Origin: an uncultured Pelagimonas sp.
GTDB taxonomy: Bacteria; Pseudomonadota; Alphaproteobacteria; Rhodobacterales; Rhodobacteraceae
DNA: 64,000 nt
Reading direction: 5' to 3'
Assembly: GCA_947497905.1 (NCBI GenBank)
Contig: CANMIH010000010.1
Span: 111,331-175,330 of the forward strand
Shown here: positions 8,136 to 19,707 of the stretch, in pieces
Position numbering within the stretch: the stretch's first letter is position 1
Layout of the letters: every line of letters starts with the position of its first letter
Translations under genes and position numbers: made by a program
The notes under the pieces: model-generated
Told to the model about the DNA's origin: nothing
The model's database searches: none
The model's input: the letters and a program-made list of their open reading frames with translations, nothing else

Positions 8136-9176
8136 ATGTCCGACCACCAAAGCAGCTCTAAAATGCCGCTCTCACCAACCGGGTTGGGGTTGCGCCTTGT
8201 GCCTTCTGGCATCGGTTTGCACAAGCTGTCCGCTTTATTGACCTTGGTGCTGTTGATTGTCGCCTTCTCTTTCACAAGCCCGGCGTTTCTGACCATGAAC
8301 AATGGTTTGACAGTGCTTCTGCAGACCTCTGTGATCGGATTGCTGGCGATCGGCATGACCCTGGTAATCATCACCGGCGGCATCGATCTGAGTGTTGGTT
8401 CGGTGTTGGCCCTGTCCGGGGTGGTTGCCGGTTTGACGATCAAGGCTGGCCTGCCGATCTTGCCCGCAATGGCTTTGGGGATCGCTGCGGGCGCTCTCTG
8501 TGGTTTTCTCAATGGTCTGGTCATCACCAAAATGCGGATCACGCCGTTTGTCGCTACCTTGGGGATGATGATGATTGCCCGGGGTGTGGCCTTGCAGCTT
8601 ACCGGGGCCGCGCCGATTAGCCGTCTGGGTGATGCGTTTGGCACCCTGGGCAATGGCTCGTTCTTTCGTATCGTTGAGATGCAGGCAAACGGGTTTCCCA
8701 AGGTTGTCTTCCCCGGCATCCCCTATCCGGCTGTGTTGCTGATTGTGATGGCCCTCGCTGGTGGCTTTCTGCTCCAGCGTCGCCAGATTGGCCGCCACAT
8801 CTTTTCGGTCGGGTCCAACGAAGAAGCGGCGCGCCTGTCTGGTGTGAATGTCGACCGAACGAAAATCTGGGCCTACACCGCGTCAGGTGCCCTGGCTGGG
8901 CTGGCTGGCATGGTTCTGATGTCGCGGCTGGTCACGGTGCAACCCAACGAAGGCGTCATGTATGAACTCGACGCCATCGCCGCCTCTGTCATCGGCGGGG
9001 CATCGTTGATGGGCGGGGTCGGCGGCATCTCGGGGAGCATGATTGGCGCCTTTATCATTGGGGTGCTCCGCAATGGCCTGAACATGGCCGGAACCTCTGC
9101 CTTCATTCAGCAGATCATCATTGGGATCGTCGTCATCGGTGCGGTCTACATCGATCAGATCCGCAACCGTAACTAA
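8136..9176 (+). CDS. Sugar ABC transporter permease, RbsC/FrcC type
   Basis: 346-residue inner-membrane permease of the ribose/xylose/fructose class (CUT2 family). It has multiple hydrophobic helices and the class signature IGMTLVIITGGIDLSVGS, followed by the conserved SNEEAARLSGVNV cytoplasmic loop and a glycine-rich segment GGASLMGGVGG near the C-terminus. Start ATG at 8136 follows a GGGGAGAG ribosome site. A single permease gene is normal in this class, working as a homodimer. It is the first gene of the transporter operon under the palindromic sites. Confidence 0.93.
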   Translation: MSDHQSSSKMPLSPTGLGLRLVPSGIGLHKLSALLTLVLLIVAFSFTSPAFLTMNNGLTVLLQTSVIGLLAIGMTLVIITGGIDLSVGSVLALSGVVAGLTIKAGLPILPAMALGIAAGALCGFLNGLVITKMRITPFVATLGMMMIARGVALQLTGAAPISRLGDAFGTLGNGSFFRIVEMQANGFPKVVFPGIPYPAVLLIVMALAGGFLLQRRQIGRHIFSVGSNEEAARLSGVNVDRTKIWAYTASGALAGLAGMVLMSRLVTVQPNEGVMYELDAIAASVIGGASLMGGVGGISGSMIGAFIIGVLRNGLNMAGTSAFIQQIIIGIVVIGAVYIDQIRNRN

Positions 9177-9217
9177 CTAAAAATTCAAAGAAAACGATCT
9201 TCTAACGGGAGGAAACC

Positions 9218-10156
9218 ATGAAGACATTTTTCACAACCGCGCTGGTCACCGGCCTGCTCGCAACCACGGCCACCGTTGCTTCCGCAGGCGAAATTGCGGT
9301 GATTGTCAAAACCACAAACTCCAGCTTCTGGCAGAATGTGAACAAAGGCGCCTCGGCGGCCATCGAAGGCCACAGCGAGCATACGATGACCTTCAATGGT
9401 CCCGCCGCTGAATCCGAGATCGCCGCGCAGGTTGCTCTGGTAGAAAACGCCATCAACCGCGGTGTGTCCGGTATCGTTCTCGCCCCTTCCGACCCCGACG
9501 CTCTAGCCCCGGTTGTGAAACGTGCCTATGAGAGCGGCATTCCGGTAGCGATCATCGACAGCGGACTGGCAGAGGGTAGCGAAGCCAACTACCAGACCTT
9601 CCTCTCCACCGACAATTGCGCTGCGGGCAAGCAGGCCGCGCAAATGATGATTGATGACGCGGGCACCACAGGCAAAGTGGCGGTGATGTCCTACGTTGCA
9701 GGCGTCGGGTCCGAAATTGGCCGCGTTGGGTGCTTTGTCGACTATATCGGCGCGAACTCTAAACTTGAAATTGTCGGCCCGTTCTATTCGCAGTCTCAGA
9801 TGGCGACAGCCCTGAACCAGACCACCGATATTCTCGCGGCAAACGAATTGGTGGGGATCTTTGGCGCAAATGAGCCAACCGCCATCGGTATGGGCCGCGC
9901 GATAGAGCAGGCCGGAAAAGCAGGTCAGCTGACGGCCATCGGATTTGACGGCAACTCTGACCTGCAGGACATGGTCAAAAGCGGCACCTTGCTGACAACG
10001 GCGGTTCAGGGATCGTTTCAGATGGGCGAGCTGGGTGTAAACGCCATCGCCGATATTCTGGCTGGGAAGGAAGTCACCGACTTCATCGACACCGGCGTTG
10101 TCATGGTCACCAAAGACAACATCGACACCCCTGTCGCCCAGAACGTTCTCTACTAA
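9218..10156 (+). CDS. Sugar ABC transporter periplasmic binding protein, RbsB type
   Basis: 312-residue periplasmic binding protein of the pentose/hexose class (Peripla_BP_4), with a cleavable signal peptide (KTFFTTALVTGLLATTATVASA, about 24 residues) behind a GGGAGGA ribosome site. The mature chain begins EIAVIVKTTNSSFWQNV, with the conserved aromatic residue that stacks on the sugar, then the ENAINRGVSGIVLAPSD segment and a hinge near AIGFDGN. It defines substrate specificity of the operon; L-galactose or a related sugar is inferred only from neighbouring enzymes. A strong stem-loop follows the stop. Confidence 0.92.
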   Translation: MKTFFTTALVTGLLATTATVASAGEIAVIVKTTNSSFWQNVNKGASAAIEGHSEHTMTFNGPAAESEIAAQVALVENAINRGVSGIVLAPSDPDALAPVVKRAYESGIPVAIIDSGLAEGSEANYQTFLSTDNCAAGKQAAQMMIDDAGTTGKVAVMSYVAGVGSEIGRVGCFVDYIGANSKLEIVGPFYSQSQMATALNQTTDILAANELVGIFGANEPTAIGMGRAIEQAGKAGQLTAIGFDGNSDLQDMVKSGTLLTTAVQGSFQMGELGVNAIADILAGKEVTDFIDTGVVMVTKDNIDTPVAQNVLY

Positions 10157-10164
10157 CAGGCATC

Positions 10165-10192
10165 GGGTCAGCGGGTGGTGATCCGCTGACCC
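10165..10192 (+). ncRNA. Intercistronic stem-loop between binding protein and ATPase genes
   Basis: Perfect 10-bp stem (GGGTCAGCGG at 10165-10174, CCGCTGACCC at 10183-10192) with an 8-base loop, starting nine bases after the binding-protein stop. No T-run follows. It probably stabilises the upstream message or partly terminates transcription, giving more binding protein than ATPase. Confidence 0.6.
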
Positions 10193-10217
10193 AAACTCAT
10201 CCCGATTGGACGAATTT

Positions 10218-11003
10218 ATGTTGGACGTGACCGCCCAAAACGCGCCCTTGGTGCACATGTCAGAGATCTACAAACACTTCGGTGGCATCCATGCGGTTGA
10301 AGGGGTGTCGGTTGATCTCTATCCCGGCGAAGTTGTTGGCGTTCTCGGCCACAACGGCGCGGGAAAATCCTGCCTGATGCGGATCTTGTCCGGGGCTATG
10401 CTCCCAAGCGGCGGCAAGATCTTCGTGAATGGTGAACAGGCGGACCTGAAATCCCCGCAAGATGCCAAGGGCTATGGTATTGAAACGATCTACCAAACCC
10501 TGGCTCTGGCCAATCATCTGGATGCGGCACAGAATTTGTTTCTTGGGCGCGAACTGAAAACCCGGTTTGGCAATCTTGATGACGCGCGGATGCAGTCTGA
10601 GGCCCAAGAGGCCCTGCGCCAGTTGAACCCAAATTTTAGAAACCTGAAAGACCCGGTGGCCAAATTGTCTGGCGGCCAGCGGCAGGTGATCGCCATCGCC
10701 CGCGCCATCTATTTCCAGGCCAAGGTTCTGATCATGGATGAACCCACAGCGGCGCTCGGTCCCTCGGAAACCGCTATGGTCGCGGATCTGACCATGCGGT
10801 TGAAAAATGAAGGGATCGGCATCTTTCTGATCAGCCACGACATGCATGATGTGTTTGATCTGTGTGACCGGGTGATGGTCATGAACAAAGGTCGAAATGT
10901 TGGCGCGTTCCGGATTGAAGATGTCAACAAAGACGACATCCTTAGTCTCATTGTCAAAGGTGCACTGCCAGACGACTGGACGCCACGAGGAGGCTCCAAA
11001 TGA
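10218..11003 (+). CDS. Sugar ABC transporter ATPase, single-domain FrcA type
   Basis: About 261 residues carrying one ATP-binding domain: Walker [13 protein letters not shown], signature [14 protein letters not shown], Walker [13 protein letters not shown] and switch histidine LISHDMHD. RbsA/XylG proteins of this transport class usually have two fused domains of about 500 residues; the single-domain form is that of the fructose transporter FrcA of rhizobia. ATG 10218 was chosen because GGACGA lies just upstream; TTG 10206 would add four residues. It overlaps the next gene by four bases. Confidence 0.92.
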   Translation: MLDVTAQNAPLVHMSEIYKHFGGIHAVEGVSVDLYPGEVVGVLGHNGAGKSCLMRILSGAMLPSGGKIFVNGEQADLKSPQDAKGYGIETIYQTLALANHLDAAQNLFLGRELKTRFGNLDDARMQSEAQEALRQLNPNFRNLKDPVAKLSGGQRQVIAIARAIYFQAKVLIMDEPTAALGPSETAMVADLTMRLKNEGIGIFLISHDMHDVFDLCDRVMVMNKGRNVGAFRIEDVNKDDILSLIVKGALPDDWTPRGGSK

Positions 11004-12016
11004 GCGGCGATATGATGCGCGCGGGCGTGGTGGTTGCACCGGGACATTTCGCAATTGAGCCCCGAGCCGCTGTTACGGAGGTGCCCGAGGGATGGGTGCT
11101 TGTCGACATCTCGGCGGTGGGCCTCTGCGGCACGGATTATCATATTCTCGAAGGCAAACATCCTTTTCTGAATTACCCTCGCGTGATCGGTCACGAGCTG
11201 AGTGGCCGGGTTGCACGTGACGGGGCCGGATGGTCTGCGGGCGATAAAGTTCTGATAAATCCCTATCTGTCTTGCGGCAAATGTCGTGCCTGTAAGCGCG
11301 GAAAACCGAATTGCTGTCGCAATATCGAGGTTCTGGGCGTGCATCGCGACGGCGGGTTGGTGCCTCAGCTGGTGGTGCCATCGGAAAACCTGTATCCCGG
11401 CGATGGCCTCACAGCGGTTCAGGCCGCAATGGTAGAGTTTCTAGCCATTGGCGCCCATGCGGTGCAACGCTCAGGCGTTTCAGAAGGCGACACCGTTTTG
11501 GTCACCGGTGTTGGGCCAATTGGCATCGGCACGGCCCTATTTGCCCGTCTGAAAGGCGCACAGGTGTCTCTGCTCGACCTCAGTGACGAACGTCTCGCCA
11601 TGGCGTCGGACCGGTTCGGGTTCTCGGAGGGGCATCGCAGCATAAGCGCTGCGCTACAGGCATCGGGCGGCGAGGGCTATGACATCCTGTTTGACGCCAC
11701 CGGCCACGCGGGCGCAATCGAGGCTGGATTTCCCGCCGTGGGCCATGGTGGCACCTATGTGCTGGTCAGTGTGGTCAAAGACGATATTACCTTTAATGAT
11801 CCGGAATTTCACAAGCGTGAGATGCGCCTCATCGGCAGCCGCAATGCGTTGAAATCGGATTTTGACTGGGTGATCTCTGCGTTCCGCGACAATCTGATTG
11901 ATGCCGACGCGCTCTGTTCCAGTGTTTTGACCTTAGACGAACTTGCGGATCAGTTTTCGGTCTTGTCTGCCAACCGATCTGATCTGATCAAGGTTGTGGT
12001 CAACCTGGACCGGTAA
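11000..12016 (+). CDS. Zinc-dependent alcohol dehydrogenase, L-galactonate 5-dehydrogenase (LgoD)-like
   Basis: 338-residue medium-chain dehydrogenase. The catalytic zinc site shows GLCGTD and GHE. Structural zinc is held by [15 protein letters not shown], and the NAD site is [10 protein letters not shown]. Two stretches, [16 protein letters not shown] and [19 protein letters not shown], are very close to those of E. coli LgoD (YjjN), which oxidises L-galactonate to D-tagaturonate. That product would be the substrate of the UxaB-like enzyme at 4993-6105. The closeness was judged from memory of the LgoD sequence, not by alignment. It is co-translated with the ATPase (ATGA) and followed by a strong terminator. 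Confidence 0.87.
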   Translation: MSGDMMRAGVVVAPGHFAIEPRAAVTEVPEGWVLVDISAVGLCGTDYHILEGKHPFLNYPRVIGHELSGRVARDGAGWSAGDKVLINPYLSCGKCRACKRGKPNCCRNIEVLGVHRDGGLVPQLVVPSENLYPGDGLTAVQAAMVEFLAIGAHAVQRSGVSEGDTVLVTGVGPIGIGTALFARLKGAQVSLLDLSDERLAMASDRFGFSEGHRSISAALQASGGEGYDILFDATGHAGAIEAGFPAVGHGGTYVLVSVVKDDITFNDPEFHKREMRLIGSRNALKSDFDWVISAFRDNLIDADALCSSVLTLDELADQFSVLSANRSDLIKVVVNLDR

Positions 12017-12019
12017 ATT

Positions 12020-12048
12020 ACAAACGCCGGGGTCACCCCGGCGTTTGT
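12020..12048. terminator. Bidirectional hairpin between convergent genes
   Basis: Perfect 13-bp stem (ACAAACGCCGGGG at 12020-12032, CCCCGGCGTTTGT at 12036-12048) with a three-base loop, placed four bases after the dehydrogenase stop and 57 bases from the end of the convergent lpd gene. The stem ends in A/T pairs that give TTTGT on one strand and its mirror on the other, so it can serve both directions. Confidence 0.8.
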
Positions 12049-12104
12049 GGGTATTGTACGTTTGGCGCACAGAGGCGTACCAAGTGTACAAACTGTACCA
12101 CATC

Positions 12105-13463
12105 CTAGATATGCAGCGCGTGTCCCAGTGCTCGCAAACAGGCCTCCTGCAGCCCTTCAGATTGGGTTGGATGAGCATGGATTGTGGCGGCGATATCCTC
12201 AAGACAGGCGCCCATTTCAATGGCGAGAGAGAAGGCTGCCGAAAGCTCGGACATCTGCGCACCCACCGCCTGAATGCCGACGATGGCATGATCGCTCTCG
12301 CGCCAGACAACACGGATAAAGCCGTCTTCCCGTTCACATGTCATCGCGCGGCCATTGGCCATAAAGGGAAATTCGCTGGACTTTGTCCCCTCAATCTCGC
12401 CGGGTAGGGCACCGCAGGTGGCGATTTCCGGGTCGGTGAAACACACCGCAGGAATGGCACGTTTGTCCCATTCCACCGCATGGCCCGCGATATGCTCGGC
12501 CACCATTTCCCCCTGCGCCATGGCACGATGCGCGAGCATCGGTTCGCCAGTGACATCCCCGATGGCATAGATCCCACGCATCGAGGTTTGGCAGGTTTTG
12601 TCGATTTTGATAAACGGCCCATCCAGTGTAAGCGCTAGTTCTTCCACACCAACTCCCGCCGTGCGCGGCCGCCGACCAACGGTGACAAGCACCTTGTCTG
12701 CCGCGACTTCCCCTTGGTCCGTCTGTAAAACGCCCTCTGCAAAGCCCTGTGCTTTGGCGCCTGTCATGACGGTGACATCCAGCGCGGCCAGCCGTTTGGC
12801 AACCGGCGCGGTCAGGGCCTTGTCGTAGCTGGGCAAGATGCGATCGGCGGCTTCGACCACAGTGACTTTTGACCCAAGTTTGGCAAAGGCTGTGCCCAGC
12901 TCGAGCCCGATATAACCGCCACCCACAACCGCAAGGCTGTCCGGCACTTCGGTCAGCGCCAGCGCCTCGGTCGACGACAGGATATCGCCCCCAAAGGGCA
13001 GGAAGGGCAACTCGACCGGGGCAGACCCCGACGCGATTACAATATGCTCCGCGCGAATTTCGCGCTCCCCGTCATCGTCTGACACCACAACGGTTTTCCC
13101 ATCCAGAAACCGCGCCCGGCCTTGAACAAACCGCGCTCCGGCCTTTTTCATCAGGCCGGATACGCCGGTGTTCAGGCGGTTTACGATGCCATCTTTCCAG
13201 GCCACGGTTTGGGCCAGATCAATTTGCGGTGCGCTGGCCTGAATGCCCAGCGGGCCGTCATTCACAGCAGTGATGCGGTGGAATTCTTCGGCCGCATGGA
13301 TCAGCGCTTTGGAGGGAATACAGCCAACATTGAGACAGGTTCCGCCGGGGGCGGCTTCATCAACGATGATGGTATCCAGCCCCAGTTGTCCGGCGCGAAT
13401 GGCACAGACATACCCACCGGGACCAGCGCCGATTATCAGAAGTTTGCACGTGAGGTCAGTCAT
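12105..13463 (-). CDS. lpd: Dihydrolipoyl dehydrogenase (E3) of the branched-chain keto acid complex
   Basis: 452-residue flavoprotein that reoxidises the dihydrolipoyl arm with NAD. It shows the FAD motif [18 protein letters not shown], the redox-active disulfide [19 protein letters not shown], the NAD motif [12 protein letters not shown], the second FAD site [18 protein letters not shown] and the C-terminal interface His-Glu region (HAHPTQSE). It is the last gene of the operon: its ATG immediately follows the E2 stop codon (TAAATG). This dedicated copy corresponds to LpdV of pseudomonads. Confidence 0.95.
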   Translation of the reverse strand: MTDLTCKLLIIGAGPGGYVCAIRAGQLGLDTIIVDEAAPGGTCLNVGCIPSKALIHAAEEFHRITAVNDGPLGIQASAPQIDLAQTVAWKDGIVNRLNTGVSGLMKKAGARFVQGRARFLDGKTVVVSDDDGEREIRAEHIVIASGSAPVELPFLPFGGDILSSTEALALTEVPDSLAVVGGGYIGLELGTAFAKLGSKVTVVEAADRILPSYDKALTAPVAKRLAALDVTVMTGAKAQGFAEGVLQTDQGEVAADKVLVTVGRRPRTAGVGVEELALTLDGPFIKIDKTCQTSMRGIYAIGDVTGEPMLAHRAMAQGEMVAEHIAGHAVEWDKRAIPAVCFTDPEIATCGALPGEIEGTKSSEFPFMANGRAMTCEREDGFIRVVWRESDHAIVGIQAVGAQMSELSAAFSLAIEMGACLEDIAATIHAHPTQSEGLQEACLRALGHALHI

Positions 13464-14735
13464 TTACCCCTCCACAAAAAGCATGGCCGGGGTTTCCAGC
13501 AGGGTTTTCAGTTTCTGAACAAAGACCGCAGCATCCCAGCCATCAATCACACGGTGATCAAAGGAGCACGAGAGGTTCATCATCTTGCGCGGCTGGAATT
13601 GCTGCCCGTCCCAGACCGGGCGGATCTGCATCTTGTTGACGCCCACAATCGCCACCTCGGGGTGGTTGATGATCGGGGTTGTGGCCAGAGCGCCCAATGG
13701 GCCAAGCGAGGTGACGGTGATTGTGCCACCCTGCAGCTCATCCAGTTTGATAGTGCCGTCGCGCGCGGCTTCGGCCAGACGTGTCAGTTCCGCGGCATTG
13801 TCCCAAAGGCTTCCGGCCTCAGCATGACGAATAACCGGCACGTTCAATCCGTTAGGAGTTTGAGTGGCGATGCCCACATGCACGCCACCGTGCCGATGGA
13901 TCACATTGGCCTCATCGTCAAAGCGTGCGTTTAAACCGGGCTGTTCGCGTACTGCCTCAACAATGGCGCGCATCAGGAAGGGGAGCAACGTCAGCTTGGG
14001 ACGTTCGCCTTTGTGTTTGGCATTCAGCGCAGCGCGCAGGCTCTCCAACGCCTCCATTTCGACCTCTTCCACAATGGTGATGTGGGGGATCTGACGTTTG
14101 GAGATTTGCATCTTTTCCGCGATTTTGCGGCGCATGCCGATCACGCGGATCTCTTCCACACCGGTATTGGCTCCGCGGGTGATCTGGCCTTGCTGGATGC
14201 CGCCAGACGCGGTCCAATGATCCAGATCGGCGTGGTTTATGCGCCCGGCAGGACCAGATCCCGGAACCTGCCGCAAATCAATGCCTTCCTCACGGGCGCG
14301 GGCGCGAACCGAGGGCGCGGCAAGGGGTTTGGTGCCTTTTGCCCGCGCAACAGGCGATGGAGCAGGGGGACTTGGGGGGGGGACCGGTGTGGTGCTTGGT
14401 GTTGGCTCCGGTTTGGTCGCTGGGGCAGGGGACTGCGCTGTTTCCGGTGTTTCAACCGCGGTTGCCGCGTCTTCACCGGCTTCATTGCCATCCCCGTCTA
14501 CTTCGATGCGGATCAGAACCGCACCTACGGCCATCAGCTCGCCGATCTCACCACCAAGCTCGAGCACTTTACCCGCAACCGAAGAGGGTACCTCAACAGC
14601 GGCCTTGTCGGTCATGACCACGGCCAGCACATCGTCCTCTTTGACGATGTCACCGGGTTTGACCTCCCAGTCGGTCAGCTCAGCTTCGGCGATGCCTTCA
14701 CCAATGTCGGGCAGGCGGATTGCATGAATTCCCAT
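13464..14735 (-). CDS. bkdB: Branched-chain keto acid dehydrogenase E2 (dihydrolipoyl acyltransferase)
   Basis: 423 residues forming the core of the complex. Residues about 1-80 are a single lipoyl domain with the modified lysine in MTDKAAVEVPS. A Pro/Ala-rich linker follows, then the E1/E3-binding domain (APSVRARAREEGIDLRQV) and the catalytic domain ending with DHRVIDGWDAA, which carries the catalytic histidine and aspartate. GGAGG lies ten bases before the ATG. Order and spacing (E1 alpha, E1 beta, E2, E3) match bkd operons. Confidence 0.94.
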   Translation of the reverse strand: MGIHAIRLPDIGEGIAEAELTDWEVKPGDIVKEDDVLAVVMTDKAAVEVPSSVAGKVLELGGEIGELMAVGAVLIRIEVDGDGNEAGEDAATAVETPETAQSPAPATKPEPTPSTTPVPPPSPPAPSPVARAKGTKPLAAPSVRARAREEGIDLRQVPGSGPAGRINHADLDHWTASGGIQQGQITRGANTGVEEIRVIGMRRKIAEKMQISKRQIPHITIVEEVEMEALESLRAALNAKHKGERPKLTLLPFLMRAIVEAVREQPGLNARFDDEANVIHRHGGVHVGIATQTPNGLNVPVIRHAEAGSLWDNAAELTRLAEAARDGTIKLDELQGGTITVTSLGPLGALATTPIINHPEVAIVGVNKMQIRPVWDGQQFQPRKMMNLSCSFDHRVIDGWDAAVFVQKLKTLLETPAMLFVEG

Positions 14736-14738
14736 GAC

Positions 14739-15752
14739 TTAATCCTCCATAACTTTTTTGAGCGCTTCGCCGACGCGGGCAGGTCCGGGGAAATACTCCC
14801 ATTCCTGCGCATGCGGGTAGGGGGTGTCCCAGCCGGTCACACGGATCATTGGCGCTTCGAGGTGGTAGAAACAGGCCTCTTGCACGAGGCTCATCAATTC
14901 AGCGCCGAACCCGCAGGTGCGGGTGGCTTCGTGGACAATCACACAGCGCCCGGTCTTTTTGACAGAGGCGGTGATCGTGTCGAGATCCAGCGGCATGAGC
15001 GAACGCAGATCTATGATTTCGGCATCCACGCCGGCCTCGGCGGCGGCGGCTTCGGCGACATAAACCATGGTGCCATAGGAGAGAACGGTCACATCCTCGC
15101 CTTCGCGGGTGATTTTGGCTTTGCCCAGCTCGATGAGCTCATTGCCGTCCGGCACCTCGCCTTGAGGATGCTTTTTCCACGATTGCAGCGGCTTATCGTG
15201 GTGCCCGTCAAAGGGACCATTGTATAGACGCTTGGGTTCGAGAAAGATCACCGGATCCGGATCGGCGATTGCGGCTAATAGCAAGCCCTTGGCGTCGCCG
15301 GGATTTGAAGGCATCACCACCTTCAAACCCGAGACATGGGTAAACAGCGCTTCGGGGCTTTGCGAATGGGTCTGACCGCCGAAAATACCGCCCCCTGTGG
15401 GCATGCGGATGACCAGAGGGCATGTGAAATCAGCGTTTGAGCGATGCCGCAGTCGCGCCGCTTCGGAGACGATCTGGTCATACGCCGGATAGACGTAATC
15501 CGCGAATTGGATTTCGATCACCGGGCGCAGCCCATAGGCGGCCATGCCGATGGCAGTGCCGACAATGCCGCTCTCGTTGATTGGCGCGTCAAAGCACCGG
15601 GATTTGCCGTATTTCTCTTGCAATCCTGCGGTGCAGCGAAACACGCCACCGAAGAACCCCACATCCTCGCCAAACACCACAACCCGGTCATCGGCCGCCA
15701 TGGCCACATCATGGGCGTCGCGGATGGCCTCAATCATTGTCATCTGAGCCAT
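14739..15752 (-). CDS. bkdA2: Branched-chain keto acid dehydrogenase E1 beta subunit
   Basis: 337-residue beta subunit of the thiamine-diphosphate decarboxylase. The conserved blocks ALRDAH-like N-terminus, VFGEDVGFFGGVFR, FDAPINESGIVG and EIQFADYVYPAYDQI are present, with the C-terminal transketolase domain (VLSYGTMVYVAEAAA, DLRSLMPLD). It ends three bases before the E2 ATG and begins three bases after the E1 alpha stop, so all subunits should be made in step. Confidence 0.95.
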   Translation of the reverse strand: MAQMTMIEAIRDAHDVAMAADDRVVVFGEDVGFFGGVFRCTAGLQEKYGKSRCFDAPINESGIVGTAIGMAAYGLRPVIEIQFADYVYPAYDQIVSEAARLRHRSNADFTCPLVIRMPTGGGIFGGQTHSQSPEALFTHVSGLKVVMPSNPGDAKGLLLAAIADPDPVIFLEPKRLYNGPFDGHHDKPLQSWKKHPQGEVPDGNELIELGKAKITREGEDVTVLSYGTMVYVAEAAAAEAGVDAEIIDLRSLMPLDLDTITASVKKTGRCVIVHEATRTCGFGAELMSLVQEACFYHLEAPMIRVTGWDTPYPHAQEWEYFPGPARVGEALKKVMED

Positions 15753-15755
15753 GGA

Positions 15756-18061
<2,306 letters not shown>

Positions 18062-18192
18062 GGCATCTCTCGGGCTGATGGCGGTTTTCTGTGTCCTTCC
18101 AGTGTAAACCCTGTCAGAAGGTCGAAAAATCACCATCTGGCCTGTGTTTTGCGGTAGATTGGTGGAAACGCCTCAAGTTTGGAGAAAACATA
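18062..18192. promoter_or_regulatory. Divergent promoter region of leucine dehydrogenase/bkd operon and lrp-like gene
   Basis: 131-base gap between divergent starts. No clear palindrome stands out by eye, but this is the only place from which both units can be transcribed and where an Lrp/BkdR-type regulator would bind. Confidence 0.5.
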
Positions 18193-18657
18193 GTGGTTTC
18201 GACTATCGATAGGGTAGATCGTGAGATTATTCGCGCATTGGAAGAGGACGGCCGAATGCCTCTGGTGCAATTGGCGGATCGGATTGGTCTGTCGGTCACA
18301 CCCTGCAAACGGCGTCTGGCGCGCCTTGAGGAAAGTGGGCTGATCTCTGGCTATGCTGCGCAGATCGATCGCAAGATCGCGGGATTTGGCATCACCGCTT
18401 TTGTCTCGGTCGAGCTGGAGCGGCAAGACGCTGAAAAATTGGCGGAATTTCAGCGGCAGGTGGCGTTGTTCGAGGAGGTGGTCACAGGCACACTGATGAC
18501 GGGCGCGCAGGATTTTCTGCTAGAGGTTGCGGTCGAAAGTCTCGAAGAATTTGAAACGTTCCTGCAGACCAAGCTGATGCGTTTGCCCGATCTGCGGGTG
18601 GTGCGGTCGCGGTTTGCACTGCGTAAATTCATTAACCGCGCGCGCATCCCGTATTAA
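18193..18657 (+). CDS. Lrp/AsnC family regulator, probable BkdR
   Basis: 154-residue regulator with an N-terminal helix-turn-helix (LVQLADRIGLSVTPCKRRLARLEESGLI) and a C-terminal RAM effector-binding domain (GFGITAFVSVELE, then GAQDFLLEVAVESLEEFE). The start was set at GTG 18193, with GGAG eight bases upstream; this gives the usual STIDRVDREII beginning. Lrp-type BkdR activates bkd operons in pseudomonads in response to branched-chain amino acids, and the divergent position here supports the same job. The stop codon shares a TTAA with the stop of the convergent AraC gene. Confidence 0.92.
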   Translation: MVSTIDRVDREIIRALEEDGRMPLVQLADRIGLSVTPCKRRLARLEESGLISGYAAQIDRKIAGFGITAFVSVELERQDAEKLAEFQRQVALFEEVVTGTLMTGAQDFLLEVAVESLEEFETFLQTKLMRLPDLRVVRSRFALRKFINRARIPY

Positions 18658-19547
18658 CCGGTGAGGGCCGCGCTTGCCGATTTCTGTTCGCTGGGCGATA
18701 GCCCGAATTTGCGAGAAAATTCACGGCTAAACTGGGTCGGGCTTTCATATCCGACGTCATAGGCCGCAGCGGCCACAGAGAGGCCGCCCATGGCCAAAAG
18801 GCGCCGAGCCTCAAGCAGGCGCAGCTCTTTTTGATATTGGAGCGGTGTGGTTGAAGTCACCGATTTAAAGTGTTCATGGAAAGCCGACGCGCTCATGCCG
18901 GATTCAGCCGCCAGATCCGCCACCGGGATCTGAGTTTTGTAGTTCTCACGCAGATAGGAAATGCTTTTGGCGATACGGCTCGCGGGGCTTTCATGCCGCA
19001 GCAACTGGCGTAGCATGCCGCCATGTTTGGCGCGCAGTATCCTAAAGTGGATTTCTTTTAGGATCAGTGGCGCGAGAGCGTGGGCCTCAACCGGATCACG
19101 GTTCAGGCGAAACAATCGATCCACCGCATCAATAATCGCCGCTTCGGATGCGGCGGCGTCCACACTGTGGCTGGTATTGCTGGGGTCTTCGATCTCGCCA
19201 ATTTCGTCATAAAGGCTGCGCGCCAATCCAAGATCCAGCCGTAGAGCCAATGCGGTATAGGGGGCGTCCGGGCTTGCCTGAATGACGGCGGCCTCGACAT
19301 GAACGGCATGGCTGACGATCAGGGTGTCCCCGGCGCTGTAGCGGATCACGCGCCCTCCCATCTGCGCCTCTTTTGCGCCTTGCAACACCAGGCACATGAT
19401 GGGTTCATAAAACGCAGAAAAACAGGCGGTGGTTTCGAGGTTCGCAATGGCAAACAGGCCCGGCACTCCGGTGTCACAGCCGATGCCAAGCGCATCTTTG
19501 CGGCAGACGTGATCAAAAACATCGCGGACCAGAGAATTGGGTACCAT
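18654..19547 (-). CDS. AraC family regulator with YqhC-like N-terminal domain
   Basis: 297 residues. The N-terminal half matches the AraC_N cupin-like type (CLVLQGAKEAQMGG, YSAGDTLIVSHAVHVEA). The C-terminal third has two helix-turn-helix motifs (VADLAAESGMSASAFHEHFKSVT and VAAAAYDVGYESPTQFSREFSRKFG). Related YqhC-type regulators control aldehyde/aldo-keto reductases. Here a short-chain dehydrogenase starts 160 bases away on the other strand, and an aldehyde oxidase-like pair follows it, so electrophile or aldehyde stress is a plausible inducer. A good AGGAGG precedes the ATG. Confidence 0.9.
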   Translation of the reverse strand: MVPNSLVRDVFDHVCRKDALGIGCDTGVPGLFAIANLETTACFSAFYEPIMCLVLQGAKEAQMGGRVIRYSAGDTLIVSHAVHVEAAVIQASPDAPYTALALRLDLGLARSLYDEIGEIEDPSNTSHSVDAAASEAAIIDAVDRLFRLNRDPVEAHALAPLILKEIHFRILRAKHGGMLRQLLRHESPASRIAKSISYLRENYKTQIPVADLAAESGMSASAFHEHFKSVTSTTPLQYQKELRLLEARRLLAMGGLSVAAAAYDVGYESPTQFSREFSRKFGLSPSEQKSASAALTG

Positions 19548-19707
19548 AAGGGGCCTCCTGTTCGGTCAAACATATAGGGAGAGTGGGCGCGCGCGGAACC
19601 GCAAACTACGTGGTGCCGGAGGATTGGGCAGATCATTTGGAGGAACAGGCACGGTGAAACCCTGAGGCGCTGCTAAGTTAAGCTGCACCACGTTGACAGG
19701 AGCCACC

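Noticed and set aside
14013..15227. A 404-codon open frame antisense to bkdB and bkdA2
   Set aside because: Crosses the boundary of two real genes and has low-complexity Gly/Arg/Phe composition.
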